Positions 22,048 through 31,971 of a stretch of 33,961 nt of DNA are shown one piece after another. Origin of the DNA: Calocera cornea HHB12733 (Eukaryota > Basidiomycota > Dacrymycetes > Dacrymycetales > Dacrymycetaceae). Both the position numbers and the translations under genes were made by a program. How positions within the stretch are numbered: position 1 is the first letter of the stretch; the number at the start of each line of letters is the position of its first letter. Under the pieces are notes generated by a model that saw nothing but the letters and a program-made list of their open reading frames with translations, did not search any database and had not been told where the DNA came from. The DNA lies in assembly GCA_001632435.1 (NCBI GenBank), contig KV424073.1, positions 9,910 to 43,870 of the forward strand, given 5' to 3'.

Positions 22048-22661
22048 CTATGCGGGGAAGAGCTGTGTGCATGGTGAGTACTGTCCCGGACGGTCACTGG
22101 ACGCTAGGTTGATGTTGACGCAGGCAATCACCTCATCAACCTTGGGAAGCCATGGGAGAAGCTTGTCCTTCCCGCTAGTGTGCTCGCCCCATCGAACACC
22201 CGAACGATATCTGCGGCATCTTCTCTTGACCGTGTCGAAGTTCGCGGCTAGCACCGGCGCGCAGGCGACCACCGGTCGACTTAACCCCAGTAACTTCACA
22301 AATTGCATCACCCGCTCGTCAAGGATCCCCGTATCATTGTCGTCGCCGACCTCCGGACGGATCACCACACAGTCCCTGAAGCATCCTACGTCAACATCCT
22401 CGTCATTGTGTTCTTCAACATTGATACCGTGCTCAACTTCTTCAACATTGCGAAATTCAACATTGCGATCCCCAGTAACAGCAAGTCCGCCATGAGGTCA
22501 GCCTCGTCTGTTTGCCGCTCTACCATGAGGTCCTCTGTCTCCGCGGAACACCCTTCCGCAGTTCCGATGGCTGGAGCGTTATAGTCGACACCTTCTTTAC
22601 CGCGATCCCGAAGAGGTGGAGAAGAAGCAGACTGATCATGCTGCGGCCCAGTCTGCGGCAT
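22048..22661 (-). pseudogene. Possible minus-strand gene or remnant, unassigned
   Basis: Two neighbouring minus-strand frames look coding: 22661-22386 (acidic and hydrophobic, T-E-D-L-M-V-E-R-Q-T-D-E-A-D-L-M) and, in another frame, about 22480-22048 (H-N-D-E-D-V-D-V-G-C-F-R-D-C-V-V-I-R-P-E-V-G). The plus strand of the same stretch also offers a spliceable piece (G-N-H-L-I-N-L-G-K-P-W-E-K-L after a GTGAGT...GCAG intron at 22073-22123), so the coding strand is not certain. I found no canonical intron that joins the two minus-strand frames in phase. No family is recognised. Confidence 0.27.
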
Positions 22662-23594
22662 TCCTTGCTGAGGCGATGGTCAGGACATTGTCTAGCTCGG
22701 TCTTGGGGTCTGGGATGTGCTGGGTGCACGTACGACAGGCATCAACCCTGCTCTGGCGGACGGCACCCCGCAGCATCCCGGTATCCATTGGTCTGCAGAG
22801 CCTGTCCGGACCGCGACCGACTCGGCTTTGGAGCCGGCGACCTACGATACAGGGAGCTGCAGGGTGAGGGGTTTGAGTGTGTCGTCGATGTCGCATACCT
22901 TCTCCCTTCGGTTATCTTCGGAGGTTTGCATTGCACTAAAACCACATCAAGTCTGGCGGTTCTGCTATGATTCAATGTGACTTCCATGCAATAATGTCCC
23001 GCGTCAACGCAAGGTGTGTATATGCCCAAACTCAGCGTTCGATCTCTTCGTGAGCTCAGACGGCAGAGGGTACAGCGAGCCGTCGTAGAACCGGCACTGC
23101 ACGTCGCTCGACTCGAAGCGCGTAAGTCGCTACCACGGTCTATAAGCGGCCACTTGACAACTCGGCAGGAGCCAAAGTGTCTTCTATCCTATCGACGAGA
23201 CAGCATTCGAGATACCTTTTTCGAAGCGAGCCGGTCGAGACTAACCTTCCACCCGGCCTACGTTTGAGGCTCATCTCATGTACAAGGTTCCGGACCACTG
23301 TCGAGTTGATCCGGTTAAAACATGCCCTATCTACGGTCCAAGGTCTTCGGTGCGATTAGCGAGTTGCAAGCCCGTTCATCGCGCAGCTGTCGCACGTTGA
23401 TTGGACTAGGTCAAGTCAGTCGGTCGAAGCTGGGCCTCGACCCGCTCTAAGGCGCGCTGCAGAGGTACAGTTCGATAGAGCGTATACCTGCTTGTATCTC
23501 CATTTCGTCTTTTGTACCAATAGATGTCAGCACCTTCGATGCATCATTGAGGTGTCGGTGCATACGTATTCGCCTTGGGTTGGGGGTTGGGGGT
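22662..23594. other. Region without a supported gene, ending at the assembly gap
   Basis: Only short scattered ORFs. It ends with a G-rich run (GGGTTGGGGGTTGGGGGT at about 23577-23594) right before the gap. GCCTCGACCCGCTC at 23434-23447 also occurs in the terminal 112-bp repeat. Confidence 0.4.
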
Positions 23595-23694
23595 NNNNNN
23601 NNNNNNNNNNNNNNNNNNNNNNNNNNNNNNNNNNNNNNNNNNNNNNNNNNNNNNNNNNNNNNNNNNNNNNNNNNNNNNNNNNNNNNNNNNNNNN
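23595..23694. other. Assembly gap (100 N)
   Basis: Exactly 100 consecutive N, the usual placeholder for a gap of unknown size. Features cannot be traced across it. Confidence 0.99.
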
Positions 23695-23949
23695 TGCCTA
23701 TGAGCACGGCACTACACTTCTTCCCGTCCGCACAACAGGAAGGCGATCAACATGTCTTGGAGGACGTGCTGTTGAATATCACTTGTCTTTCTACTTCTCC
23801 TGGAGGCAGAGCTACTTAGAGCGTTGTGCGACCTCTTGCGCTGTGTCATCCTTGTCCACCTTACTCGATACGAGCACACGAGTTGGTGGGTCTTAGTGAT
23901 CCCGTCACGTCAGTGTATTCAATCATCTCCGATTCCTCACTACTGTAAT
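23695..23949. other. Short flank between the gap and the integrase-core gene
   Basis: About 250 bp. No supported gene; a plus-strand frame (S-A-Q-Q-E-G-D-Q-H-V-L-E-D-V-L) is open from the gap to about 23819 but has no family. Confidence 0.35.
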
Positions 23950-25579
23950 CTATCGAACAACTGCAGCAACCTCCTGCCCCAGGAGTAGCATTCTCGTGTA
24001 CACCTCCCAAGTATTATGTAATGTGAGCGCTGGGCAACCCACTAACCCGTATAACTCTTTGCACACCACCTCCATATCATCGGACACGAATTGAAACAAG
24101 CCAGGAGGTGTGCTCTCTCTGATCAACTCCTCTATGAAATCATTGGGTATTGGGATGAGACATTGCTCCATGTTCCAGTATTCCGGGTGGTACCAAAACT
24201 CGTCTGGACTATCTCCGGTAGGCAAGTGAACACGCGCTTGCCGTCGAATGCGAGCAGAATTCCGTTCAACGACGTATTTGTCCAGCTCCTTCTGCACTAA
24301 GCGAGCCCAGAGCCAGCGCGCTACCGAGCTCGGTGGTAGTCAGCGGTGTTTTCGATATCATGGTTGAGAAACCTACTATTCTAATTCGAGGGCCTCGTGA
24401 TAAATCCCCGCTCGCACCCCAATCTCCCACGCTTCCAAGATGGATTCCAAAAGGTGCTCGTACAAAAATCGCCAAGAACGTTCAATAGTAATATTATAGA
24501 TCGACTTGATTTGCTGGAACGCTGGAAGAACCGCAGGATCCAGCTCAGGGGCGAAAGTCATCCTGCATGGTCGTAAGCACAGAGACATGCAGTCGTGCGG
24601 TCTGCCTGATCAAGTGACTCACCGAAGCCGAGTTTGAAGCTGACCAAGAAGACCCCCTTCGCTCCCCTTGTCCAGTGTAACTTTCATTGGCACTCCTGGT
24701 GTTTCAATAAGCACCTCCATTGCAGCTGAATAGCAGGTGAAGAGCGCACCACCCACTTGTTTGACCACTTCCAGGAACAACGCAGCTGGAACTGTCTGGA
24801 GACGTGAGTTTGGCACCACCCAAAGACCTAGCAGGCGTCGGCTAGCTTTGTCTCTAAGTCCCCAGATGGGTAGGGCCATCCTCGCAAGCTTGTCGTGCCC
24901 GTCACCGCTCCATTCTTCGCTCGGACCCAACGACCAAAGTGACGTTAGATGGACTCGCTTGCGCTTCCCGGGCGCCCGCCTGTGAGTGTTACCTTCATCA
25001 AGTGCTGATAAGAAGGCTCGTACGAACATCCTCACTTTAACTCAACATCATTCATCCGGACAACCAATAAGATTACTTACCCGCTAGCATCTTGGATTCC
25101 CTTGTGCAGCTTCAGCTTGTGAAGAATCCGGTCGCGTCCCCACGTCTTCATCAGATCCTCCTCAACCAATTCCACGATCGCTTGTCCCACCTGTTCATCC
25201 GTATGAATGGGGCGGCGAGCCGTCGCAATTTCGAGGCGTGACATCCATTTGAACAAGGCACGGCGGCTGCGCAAAAAACGTTAGCCAGCTCAGTTCATGC
25301 TTTCCAGTGGTTACCACTGCCTTAAATGGATGTCATGGAGCCCCGATAGGTCACGCAACATCTGGCGACGGGACAATCCTTTTCGAACCATCTGGTTCAA
25401 AATGCATCGAAACTCATCGATACCCCCGGCAGCAACTGGAGATCGACAATTAACTCATTGTACCCAGGTCCAGTATTTCACTTGCCAACAGGTCCCCCAT
25501 ATTGGTTGTTACCCTCGGGGTTAGGGCACGAAGGGCCTGGTACAACTTCTCCAAGGGCCAGTGGGGTCTCGTTCTCCAT
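23950..25579 (-). pseudogene. Integrase-core (DDE) domain gene of a basidiomycete mobile-element family, probably disrupted
   Basis: Exons read on the minus strand: 25579-25513, 25435-25315, 25266-25081, 25030-24623, 24562-24376, all in phase. The core W-S-G-D-G-H-D-K-L, followed by L-P-I-W-G-L-R-D-K, L-L-G-L-W-V-V-P-N-S-R, then T-L-D-K-G-S-E and I-Y-N-I-T-I-E-R-S-W, matches the integrase-core family that is abundant in Agaricomycetes; upstream T-W-G-R-D-R-I-L-H-K-L-K-L-H-K-G-I is its usual N-terminal signature. The frame then meets a TAG at 24376-24378, just before the segment R-W-L-W-A-R-L-V-Q-K-E-L-D-K-Y (about 24325-24280) that continues the same family in another frame to a stop at 23950. 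No canonical intron restores the join, so a nonsense or indel lesion is likely. Coding-like frame continues upstream of 25579 to about 25690, so the N-terminus is uncertain. No terminal repeats were recognised. Confidence 0.62.
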
Positions 25580-25690
25580 TTCAGGTCGAAGCAATTGAAC
25601 CCCACATAGTTGACCATCTGTAGCTAAATACACTTCTTGGACAAAACTCCCTGTCCATGTGGATTTCCCACCCCGAGTCCCAGCTGTCGC

Positions 25691-26666
25691 TTACTGAGTG
25701 TCATGAGTCATCAAACCCACTACAGCCCTCTAGTCCTTAGTATCATCGTGCCAACCGTCAGATCACCCTATGCTTGATCCGACGGCACCGGAGTTCCCAC
25801 GGGGCACGCTGCCACCTTTGACATGTTGATGTCCGTGTGGGCTATCGCTTGATCCGGTCTTTTCGGACTTCCAGTTGCCACGGTCCACTGGCTCCGACGC
25901 TCCCTTCTTAGTATGCAACACAGCACACTCTAGAAAACTGTGGCGGCTGTGAAAGCTCCCCTATCCCTTGGACATCTTCCGCCCCGTGTTTTGGACAGCA
26001 CATCGTTCTTGAGGGGCACAGGTCCTAGTCCTGCTTCCTTTCTTCCACCCCCGCCCAGGGTTCATGTCCGCTTCATCCGGAGTACGGGGGCGACGAGGTT
26101 CAATACCTTACTCATCGACATCGCGATAGAGATCTCTACAGGTCGGACTGAAGATTTACCCATCCCCGCGGGCCGCAGGCTCGCCTACCTCGATTCTTAC
26201 ATATTGGGTTCTATACCAAGAAATGTGGAATCTTAGAAGTCTTCCATGCGCTCCGTGATTGAGATCTCCACCTGAGTCGGCAATGAGGTCCATTCATCAC
26301 GGGTATGAAGGGCCTTCCATTCAACACGGAGTCCAATTCAGGTATTGGTCCACCAGCAGTCTGATAGTGTCCCTTGCGTCCTCCCCTTGATCCCCTCATC
26401 CGCTGCATGGAAGGCTTCGTCAGACTCGTCAAAAAATGATACTCGACACAGATGTTTCCCTCCCGAGATACTGTCTTCTATCCGGCTTGGCCTCCCCCAA
26501 AGCCGATCGGAGCGGATCTCATTATGCTCATTGATCTGCGGCGTTTCACTCTTTGGAAACTCCATTACTAGCTCACCTTGCTTTCACTACTTATAAAGTA
26601 AATATTATAGCAGTCTTTAAGCAATACTGTTATTTTCACTCCCCCACGTAACTCCCGATTGCTCCG
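25691..26666. other. Intergenic region between the integrase-core gene and the alpha-kinase
   Basis: About 1 kb with no supported gene; a plus-strand ORF at 25940-26236 has no family. The divergent flanks should hold the promoters of both neighbours. The right end contains the alpha-kinase TATA element. Confidence 0.4.
26592..26598 (+). promoter_or_regulatory. Putative TATA box of the alpha-kinase gene
   Basis: TATAAAG about 70 bp upstream of the ATG at 26667, in an A/T-rich patch. Confidence 0.5.
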
Positions 26667-29176
26667 ATGTCCTCCACTAAAGTAATTTGTCAAGGGTGCT
26701 CCCACGAGTACCCCTTCTTGCAGGCAGAGTTCTGCTTCGCATGTCAGCAGAAGGTCTCAGAAGGTATCCCGCTCATACCCCTCACTTCCGCGCCTTCTCC
26801 ATTCCTGTTACCAGACTGAAATTAGTACCACGCTGTAGGAAATTCCGAGAGTGGCCAAACCCGTAATGTGCTGGAGAGTACAACCAGAGACCCAGCCTTG
26901 ACCAGAGACAAGGTGTGCAAGTTCGATTGGCGCACTTCGGACTCTCTGAGCAGCCATCGTTCAGGTGTCAATTTCGCAGACAACACACGAGACGCTGGTC
27001 AAGCTCATAGATAAACGTGCCATTGCCAGTGCACGTTCGTTGTCTGAAGGCGGAGCTGCACCAGCCAAGGTCAGAACCACAATGGCCGGTCCTTTGCAGA
27101 CACTCAAAGTTCGACTGTTGACCATCAAGGTATGTATCCTTTCAGCCTAAAGTTTGTACGCGGTATCTCTGACTCCGCGGTCCAGGTGACTGATGTGCTC
27201 AGTATGCCCCGTCGACAGCCTCTCCGTATGGTCCTCAACGAGGTTGTCTCTGGGGACACCACATGGAGTGAAGTGCGTCAAGCTCTTGTGGTTGCGATCA
27301 ACACCAAGACTACGGCTTCTGTGAGATACGGGTGTTCTATTGTGATGTCTCTATTTTCTCGTCTTTCAGCGAAGCTCTTGTGCTGACTACATTATATACA
27401 TCCCAGGGCTGCCACCCATTTTGAGTTGAGTCACAGCGGTTCCGACTTCATAGATGGCTCGGAGGGTCGTACCGTAGAGCACCTATGGAACCTTCATGTT
27501 CATCCGCGCTTCGGATTTCTTCATGTCAGCTCCAAGAACGTCAAAGACAGAATCCTCTCTTTGCGGGCTGTCGTCTGGTTCCCGAGGCAATATGCCGAGG
27601 CCATTAAAGCAAAACATATCTATGTGAGCGCCCAATTCCGTCTTATATGGCTCCATACTCCCATATGTTAATCGAGGTTGCAGCAAGAACCTCTTATGGA
27701 TGTTGATTCTTCCATCAGTATGTCACCGTTTGACTCTCTGGCCACCTTGCCGTCTCTGTCTACCGCCATGGCTCCCGCGTCTAGTCCTTTACGTGAAACA
27801 CACAAGCGTTCTTTCGTCAGAGGATCCTCTAGTCCAGTCTCAGCTTCAAGGGGGCGTCGAGGTACCAACACTGTACGGAAGATTATGCCCACAACTCTTG
27901 GGGGGGTCTCAGCAAGAACGAGTCGATATTCCTCAACTATCCAGAAGACGCAGAACTTTGTTGTCGACGAGTACCGCATTCTCATTGATCCCAATGACTG
28001 CCAGACCATTCTTGTGAAAGCAAACAACCCTCCGTTTGAAGTACATCTGTACGAAAATCCTTTTGCCCGAGGTACAACCAAACAGGCTTTCAAGGTGAGC
28101 CCCATGATTTCACACGACGAGTTCAGGCTGCGTATTCTGACGCTGGCAAAGCTGCGCCTAAATACTGCCAAAAGCATTACATATCCATACGCTGCGAAGG
28201 AGCTCTTCCGGGATGAGACGGGTATGCCACCATCCACTGTTGCCAACAAAGAACACCTTCTTCAGGAGTTGGCAAGGGTGGAACAAGCACGCGACATACT
28301 AGCGGCTTTCTTGCTAAGATGTACATCGATGAATGTGGAGCCTTACCGTTAGTGGCATCGTTCCCTTTTCGAGGCTCCAATTAATCTTCTATCCATAGCA
28401 CTTGAGGTCACACAGTCGTCTCTGTATGAAGTTGTGCTTCCCCCATCTATGGGACGTGCGTGGCTTGTAGAGCCTTACATTGGGTCCGACCCTCCCCGGA
28501 AGTTCTCCGGCACAGATGCTGCAGGCACGCATCCCACCACCGATCACGCCGGTGCCACCACGGATTGTCTCGCGCATTTTTCATTACTACACACGGAGGG
28601 CACCCTCGTCCTGGTAGATCTTCAAGGCAAGTATTTCCCTTCCAAGAACTGGACTATATTCGGTTTTAAGCACTAGAAAGTATTCACATGCTACATCCCC
28701 TTCGTAGGCATTCCGCGCAAGAATCCCTTCCCCGGACTGCCACGGAACATGCCCATTGTGCTGTTCGATGTGCAGACACACACGTAAGTCGCCTTGCTGT
28801 GTTCACTCCCGAGATGATCATGTAGTTGGACACTAGGCAGATGGCTGAGAGCGGGCTAGGGGATTTGGGTCAGCAAGGCATCGACAACTTCTTAACGCAG
28901 CACAAGTGTGGTGCATTGTGCAAAAGTCTCGGACTTCACGCTGCATCATGTCTGCAAGTATATTCCAGTCTCATTCGCACACCTACTGAGCCAGTTCATC
29001 GGACAGGAGTTCGCCTACGAAGACATTGGGCTCGGTCCGAACCAGGCCCGATAGGTTCAGGAGTACTGGTGGCAATACCAGACCGATCTCTCTCGAAAGC
29101 CTACCTCGTCCGCCAGCTTTATTATTCAGTTCTCCAAACCGCACAGCCCAGCATGATGAAATACAGTCGTATGTGA
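26667..29176 (+). CDS. Alpha-type protein kinase with N-terminal CxxC zinc-ribbon-like segment
   Basis: Exons: 26667-26763, 26839-26912, 26965-27129, 27186-27331, 27407-27623, 27684-28347, 28399-28626, 28708-28783, 28837-29176 (668 aa if the last exon runs to its stop). The N-terminus has C-Q-G-C-(11 residues)-C-F-A-C, a possible zinc ribbon. The alpha-kinase domain starts near residue 325: Y-E-N-P-F-A-R-G-T-T-K-Q-A-F (the nucleotide loop with G-x-x-K), L-V-L-V-D-L-Q-G-I near 525, L-F-D-V-Q-T-H-T, the glycine-rich G-L-G-D-L-G-Q-Q-G near 562, and the structural zinc site H-K-C-G-A-L-C-K-S-L-G-L near 580. Alpha-kinases (MHCK/eEF2K fold) phosphorylate Ser/Thr; the substrate is unknown here, and many Agaricomycetes have large lineage-specific sets. 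The region between is Ser/Pro-rich. The intron at 28627-28707 has a GC donor (G|GCAAGT). The gene may continue into the ORF at 29216-30133 (see that entry); alternatively it may end near 29052 after a short intron. Confidence 0.8.
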
Positions 29177-29215
29177 AGTTCAAGCTCATATCCTTGTGCG
29201 AAGCGTGCTAATCAG

Positions 29216-30133
29216 AAGCGCTCTGCGATAGACCACACCTACTAGATGTGGGGTTGTTTTCATTATCCGAAACAGCCACTCTGGCGCCTGCTGAAGTTAT
29301 AGCAGTCGACGAACTCCGTCAACAGGCTACCCTGAGGTGGTGTGACTGCATCAAGTGGGGTTCAATTACAGAACCAGAAAGCATGACGTTCAGTGTGTCA
29401 TTTTCTGACTTTTCGGACGGAATGCACAGGGGCATCTCCAACAAACAGAAGGTAGGAGCCCACCACTTTAGAGGCACTTATCAAGTATCTCATCGCTCCA
29501 ATGCAGTTGGCAAAGATCTCATGGCCCGCAACCTGGCTGTCCGTTGACCCAACTGGTGTATCTCCTCCACTCGCTGGACAACTCCGGGCGTGGGCACCGA
29601 TGGCTGCACAGATTCTCTGCGGCCTCGTTCCACACCCACTTATGGACGAACGACTGCTGCTCGAGGGTGGACTTGGTCGTACAAGGAACAGCAAAGCCGA
29701 GAGTGAAGCGGAATGGGTCCAGCAGCGACAAACGGACATCTATTCCCACGAACTCGATGCAGTTGTCAATTGGCTTTCTGACGACGTAGTGCCCGAATGT
29801 TCCAGGCTCTTGCCAGACATTTCCAGCGATTATCTACGAGATCTCTCCACTGGTCCTGGCTTGGTGCTAGGAGGAATTGCAGTGGCAATTTGTCTCACGG
29901 AAGTCAAGGGCGATACGTTCGATCTCCTTTCTATGTACCGACATAAGGGTCGACTCAGGCGACTCCCACCACCTCAACCGATGCGGGCGTGGGAAGCAAT
30001 GACCAAGGCATATATGCCGATAGGAGGCGCTCATGAATGCAAATTCGTGGAGACGCATCGAGCTAGCATGGACGACTGGCAGATTGTAGTGGATGGTTTC
30101 GAGTTGGTAGTCACTCCCGAGGACGCTCATTAG
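29216..30133 (+). CDS. Hypothetical protein, possibly the C-terminal part of the alpha-kinase gene
   Basis: Two exons (29216-29451 and 29507-30133) joined by a GTAGGA...TGCAG intron give about 287 residues ending in a stop at 30131-30133. The first exon has no ATG of its own near its start and is preceded by a clear ATCAG acceptor. A canonical GTATGT donor at 29169 would splice the kinase's last exon into it in phase, giving one 953-aa protein. The sequence has ordered-looking hydrophobic stretches (L-V-L-G-G-I-A-V-A-I-C-L) and acidic helices (W-L-S-D-D-V-V-P-E-C-S-R-L-L), but I recognise no domain. If it is separate, its first ATG would be at 29383 (S-M-T-F-S-V-S-F) or upstream. Confidence 0.5.
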
Positions 30134-30473
30134 GGGTTCCTCGAGGACCTCTCCGCTGCTTCGATTGAGCTACATGACATACTGGATGTAATCGGTACCT
30201 AACCGCACACTGATTACCAAATTATTTAGTCTGCAGTATACCGCCAGCCATTCGAACACTTGACTGTGATGTTGAGCAAGTGGCTGGGCACAGTGCCTTT
30301 GCAAGCTTAGGAACACAGGTATTCGCAAGACTGCTGACCAGTTCTCGGAGTACATTGGCCACATATGCCTCTGCCACAAATGGGTGCGTGTATGACATGT
30401 ACATGTAGGGGTAAGATACCAATGAAGCTTGCTGCTCGACCCGTGCACCATCTCTGATAGAGCCCCTAGTTGT
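30134..30473. other. Convergent intergenic region
   Basis: About 340 bp between converging 3' ends. Only short shadow ORFs; no repeat or RNA gene is recognised. Confidence 0.4.
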
Positions 30474-31521
30474 TCAGGAAGAAGACAAAATAGACGGAGT
30501 TTCGGTCGGGGGGCGATAACCGGTGATACCCGGAGGGCCGGGTTCAGTGATGGCTTCGAACGGTATCGGAGCGGTGTCGCCGAACGACGGAACAGAGACA
30601 ATCTCGCCCAGCTTTGGATGCCTTGGCTGCGTCGGATCTCCAACTTGAAGGTTGCGATCCCTAAACTCGACCGGGGAGCAGTAGAATGTGGAGAGTAATG
30701 CTACCTGGTCGGGTTCCATTTTCTTGCACCAGTCCTGGTCTTGCGGATAGTATATAACCTTGCCAGCGGCATTGTTGGCGGCAATAGCTGAAGCGAGTGT
30801 GATATGAGAATAGTTGCTCGACACGGAAGGCGGGTGGACGAATGAATAATTGCTCGAGGGAGCGACATCGGACCCATGTACTGAGTCGTACTCCGTATGG
30901 AGTGGAGTGGAGCGATCCCCATTATTTGCTGATGCCGTGTTAAGACCTCGAATCTTACGAGCAAGATCAGACCATGGGAAGGAATGTAGGAGGCAACAAT
31001 ACTCACATACGCCCCATAGAAGCAAGAGGCACATAATGCTCTGAACTCGCTGTCCTTGAGCCATGTATTCGAGAGATCCATCAAATGAGCTTTGACCTGC
31101 TCTACGGCAGACTCCATCACATAGCGGTGTTGTACAGATGTCATCTCCGACCAACGCATGCCTAATCCTGGCTGCCCCTTTGGCATTGACGCCTCTTTGC
31201 TCATGTGTTCTTCATACGGAACACGGATGAGTAGATGTCACGGTGAGAGACTGTGGACGAACCTAAGAGAGGCTGGCGAATAGCTTCAATGTACGCCTCA
31301 GCTATCTCAGCAAGCTTTCCAAGCTCTTCGAGCTGATGCATTGTGAATTCTGTTGCTGGATGACTGATCGGAAGCGATCCCGAAGCGCTTCTCGAGTGCA
31401 ATCCATCGTGGGATGGCGGATCGCACTGCGTGTGCGGGTCCACTCGGCGTCGCAGAGAATTCTTTGGGGGCAGCTCCGGAGGACCTGACTCTTGCACAAT
31501 TGCGGTTGTGGTTGCAGGCAT
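30474..31521 (-). CDS. Hypothetical protein, Agaricomycete-type accessory gene
   Basis: Three exons on the minus strand, 31521-31263, 31194-31007 and 30953-30474, join in phase and encode 308 aa. The middle part is helical and charged (E-E-L-G-K-L-A-E-I-A-E-A-Y-I-E-A-I-R, then W-S-E-M-T-S-V-Q-H-R-Y-V-M-E-S-A-V-E-Q-V); the C-terminal third is Ser/Pro/Tyr-rich and probably disordered, ending P-S-I-L-S-S-S. No signal peptide or transmembrane segment, and no known family. Start: the ATG at 31521 is the first in a frame that stays open upstream. An alternative acceptor for the last intron (30939) would break the frame, which is why the acceptor before I-R-G-L-N-T was chosen. Confidence 0.5.
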
Positions 31522-31971
31522 TGTTAGAGATAGAGACACTGCGCAGGGGGAGACCGGATCCACTTGGTAATGTGAGCTAGATCACTGCATGCCCCCGAGT
31601 TATTCAAGGTTATAACAACAGCCAGATAGAAGCATCGGATACACGTGCAGATTGCCGGTATGCCCAGGATCATCGGACCAGGAGTTCCCGCCTTCTCACA
31701 CAGCAGTAGTCCGTGTATGATCAGAGATGGGACTCTTCGCTCAACGCCGCTCGAGACGTGCGTCATTCCATGAGATTCTATGCCACTATGCGGGCGCAAG
31801 ACATATGACCGGTTCCTGGACAGCGGTACCGCGATAAGGACGAAGACCCTGCCGCACGGCACTCCTCGTTACGGAGGCGAAGGAGGGTCTGACAAACCCG
31901 GCATTTTAGTAGTGGTTAAGGGGTCCTCATGACCGGATCCTGTATCTACGGCCACCTCGACTTCCAACATC
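31522..31971. other. Divergent intergenic region
   Basis: About 450 bp between two divergently transcribed unknown genes; probable shared promoter region. No gene seen. Confidence 0.4.

Noticed and set aside
23577..23594. G-rich run before the gap as telomeric repeat
   Set aside because: The unit is TTGGGGG-like and very short, not the TTAGGG expected in these fungi; it is better read as low-complexity sequence at a gap edge.
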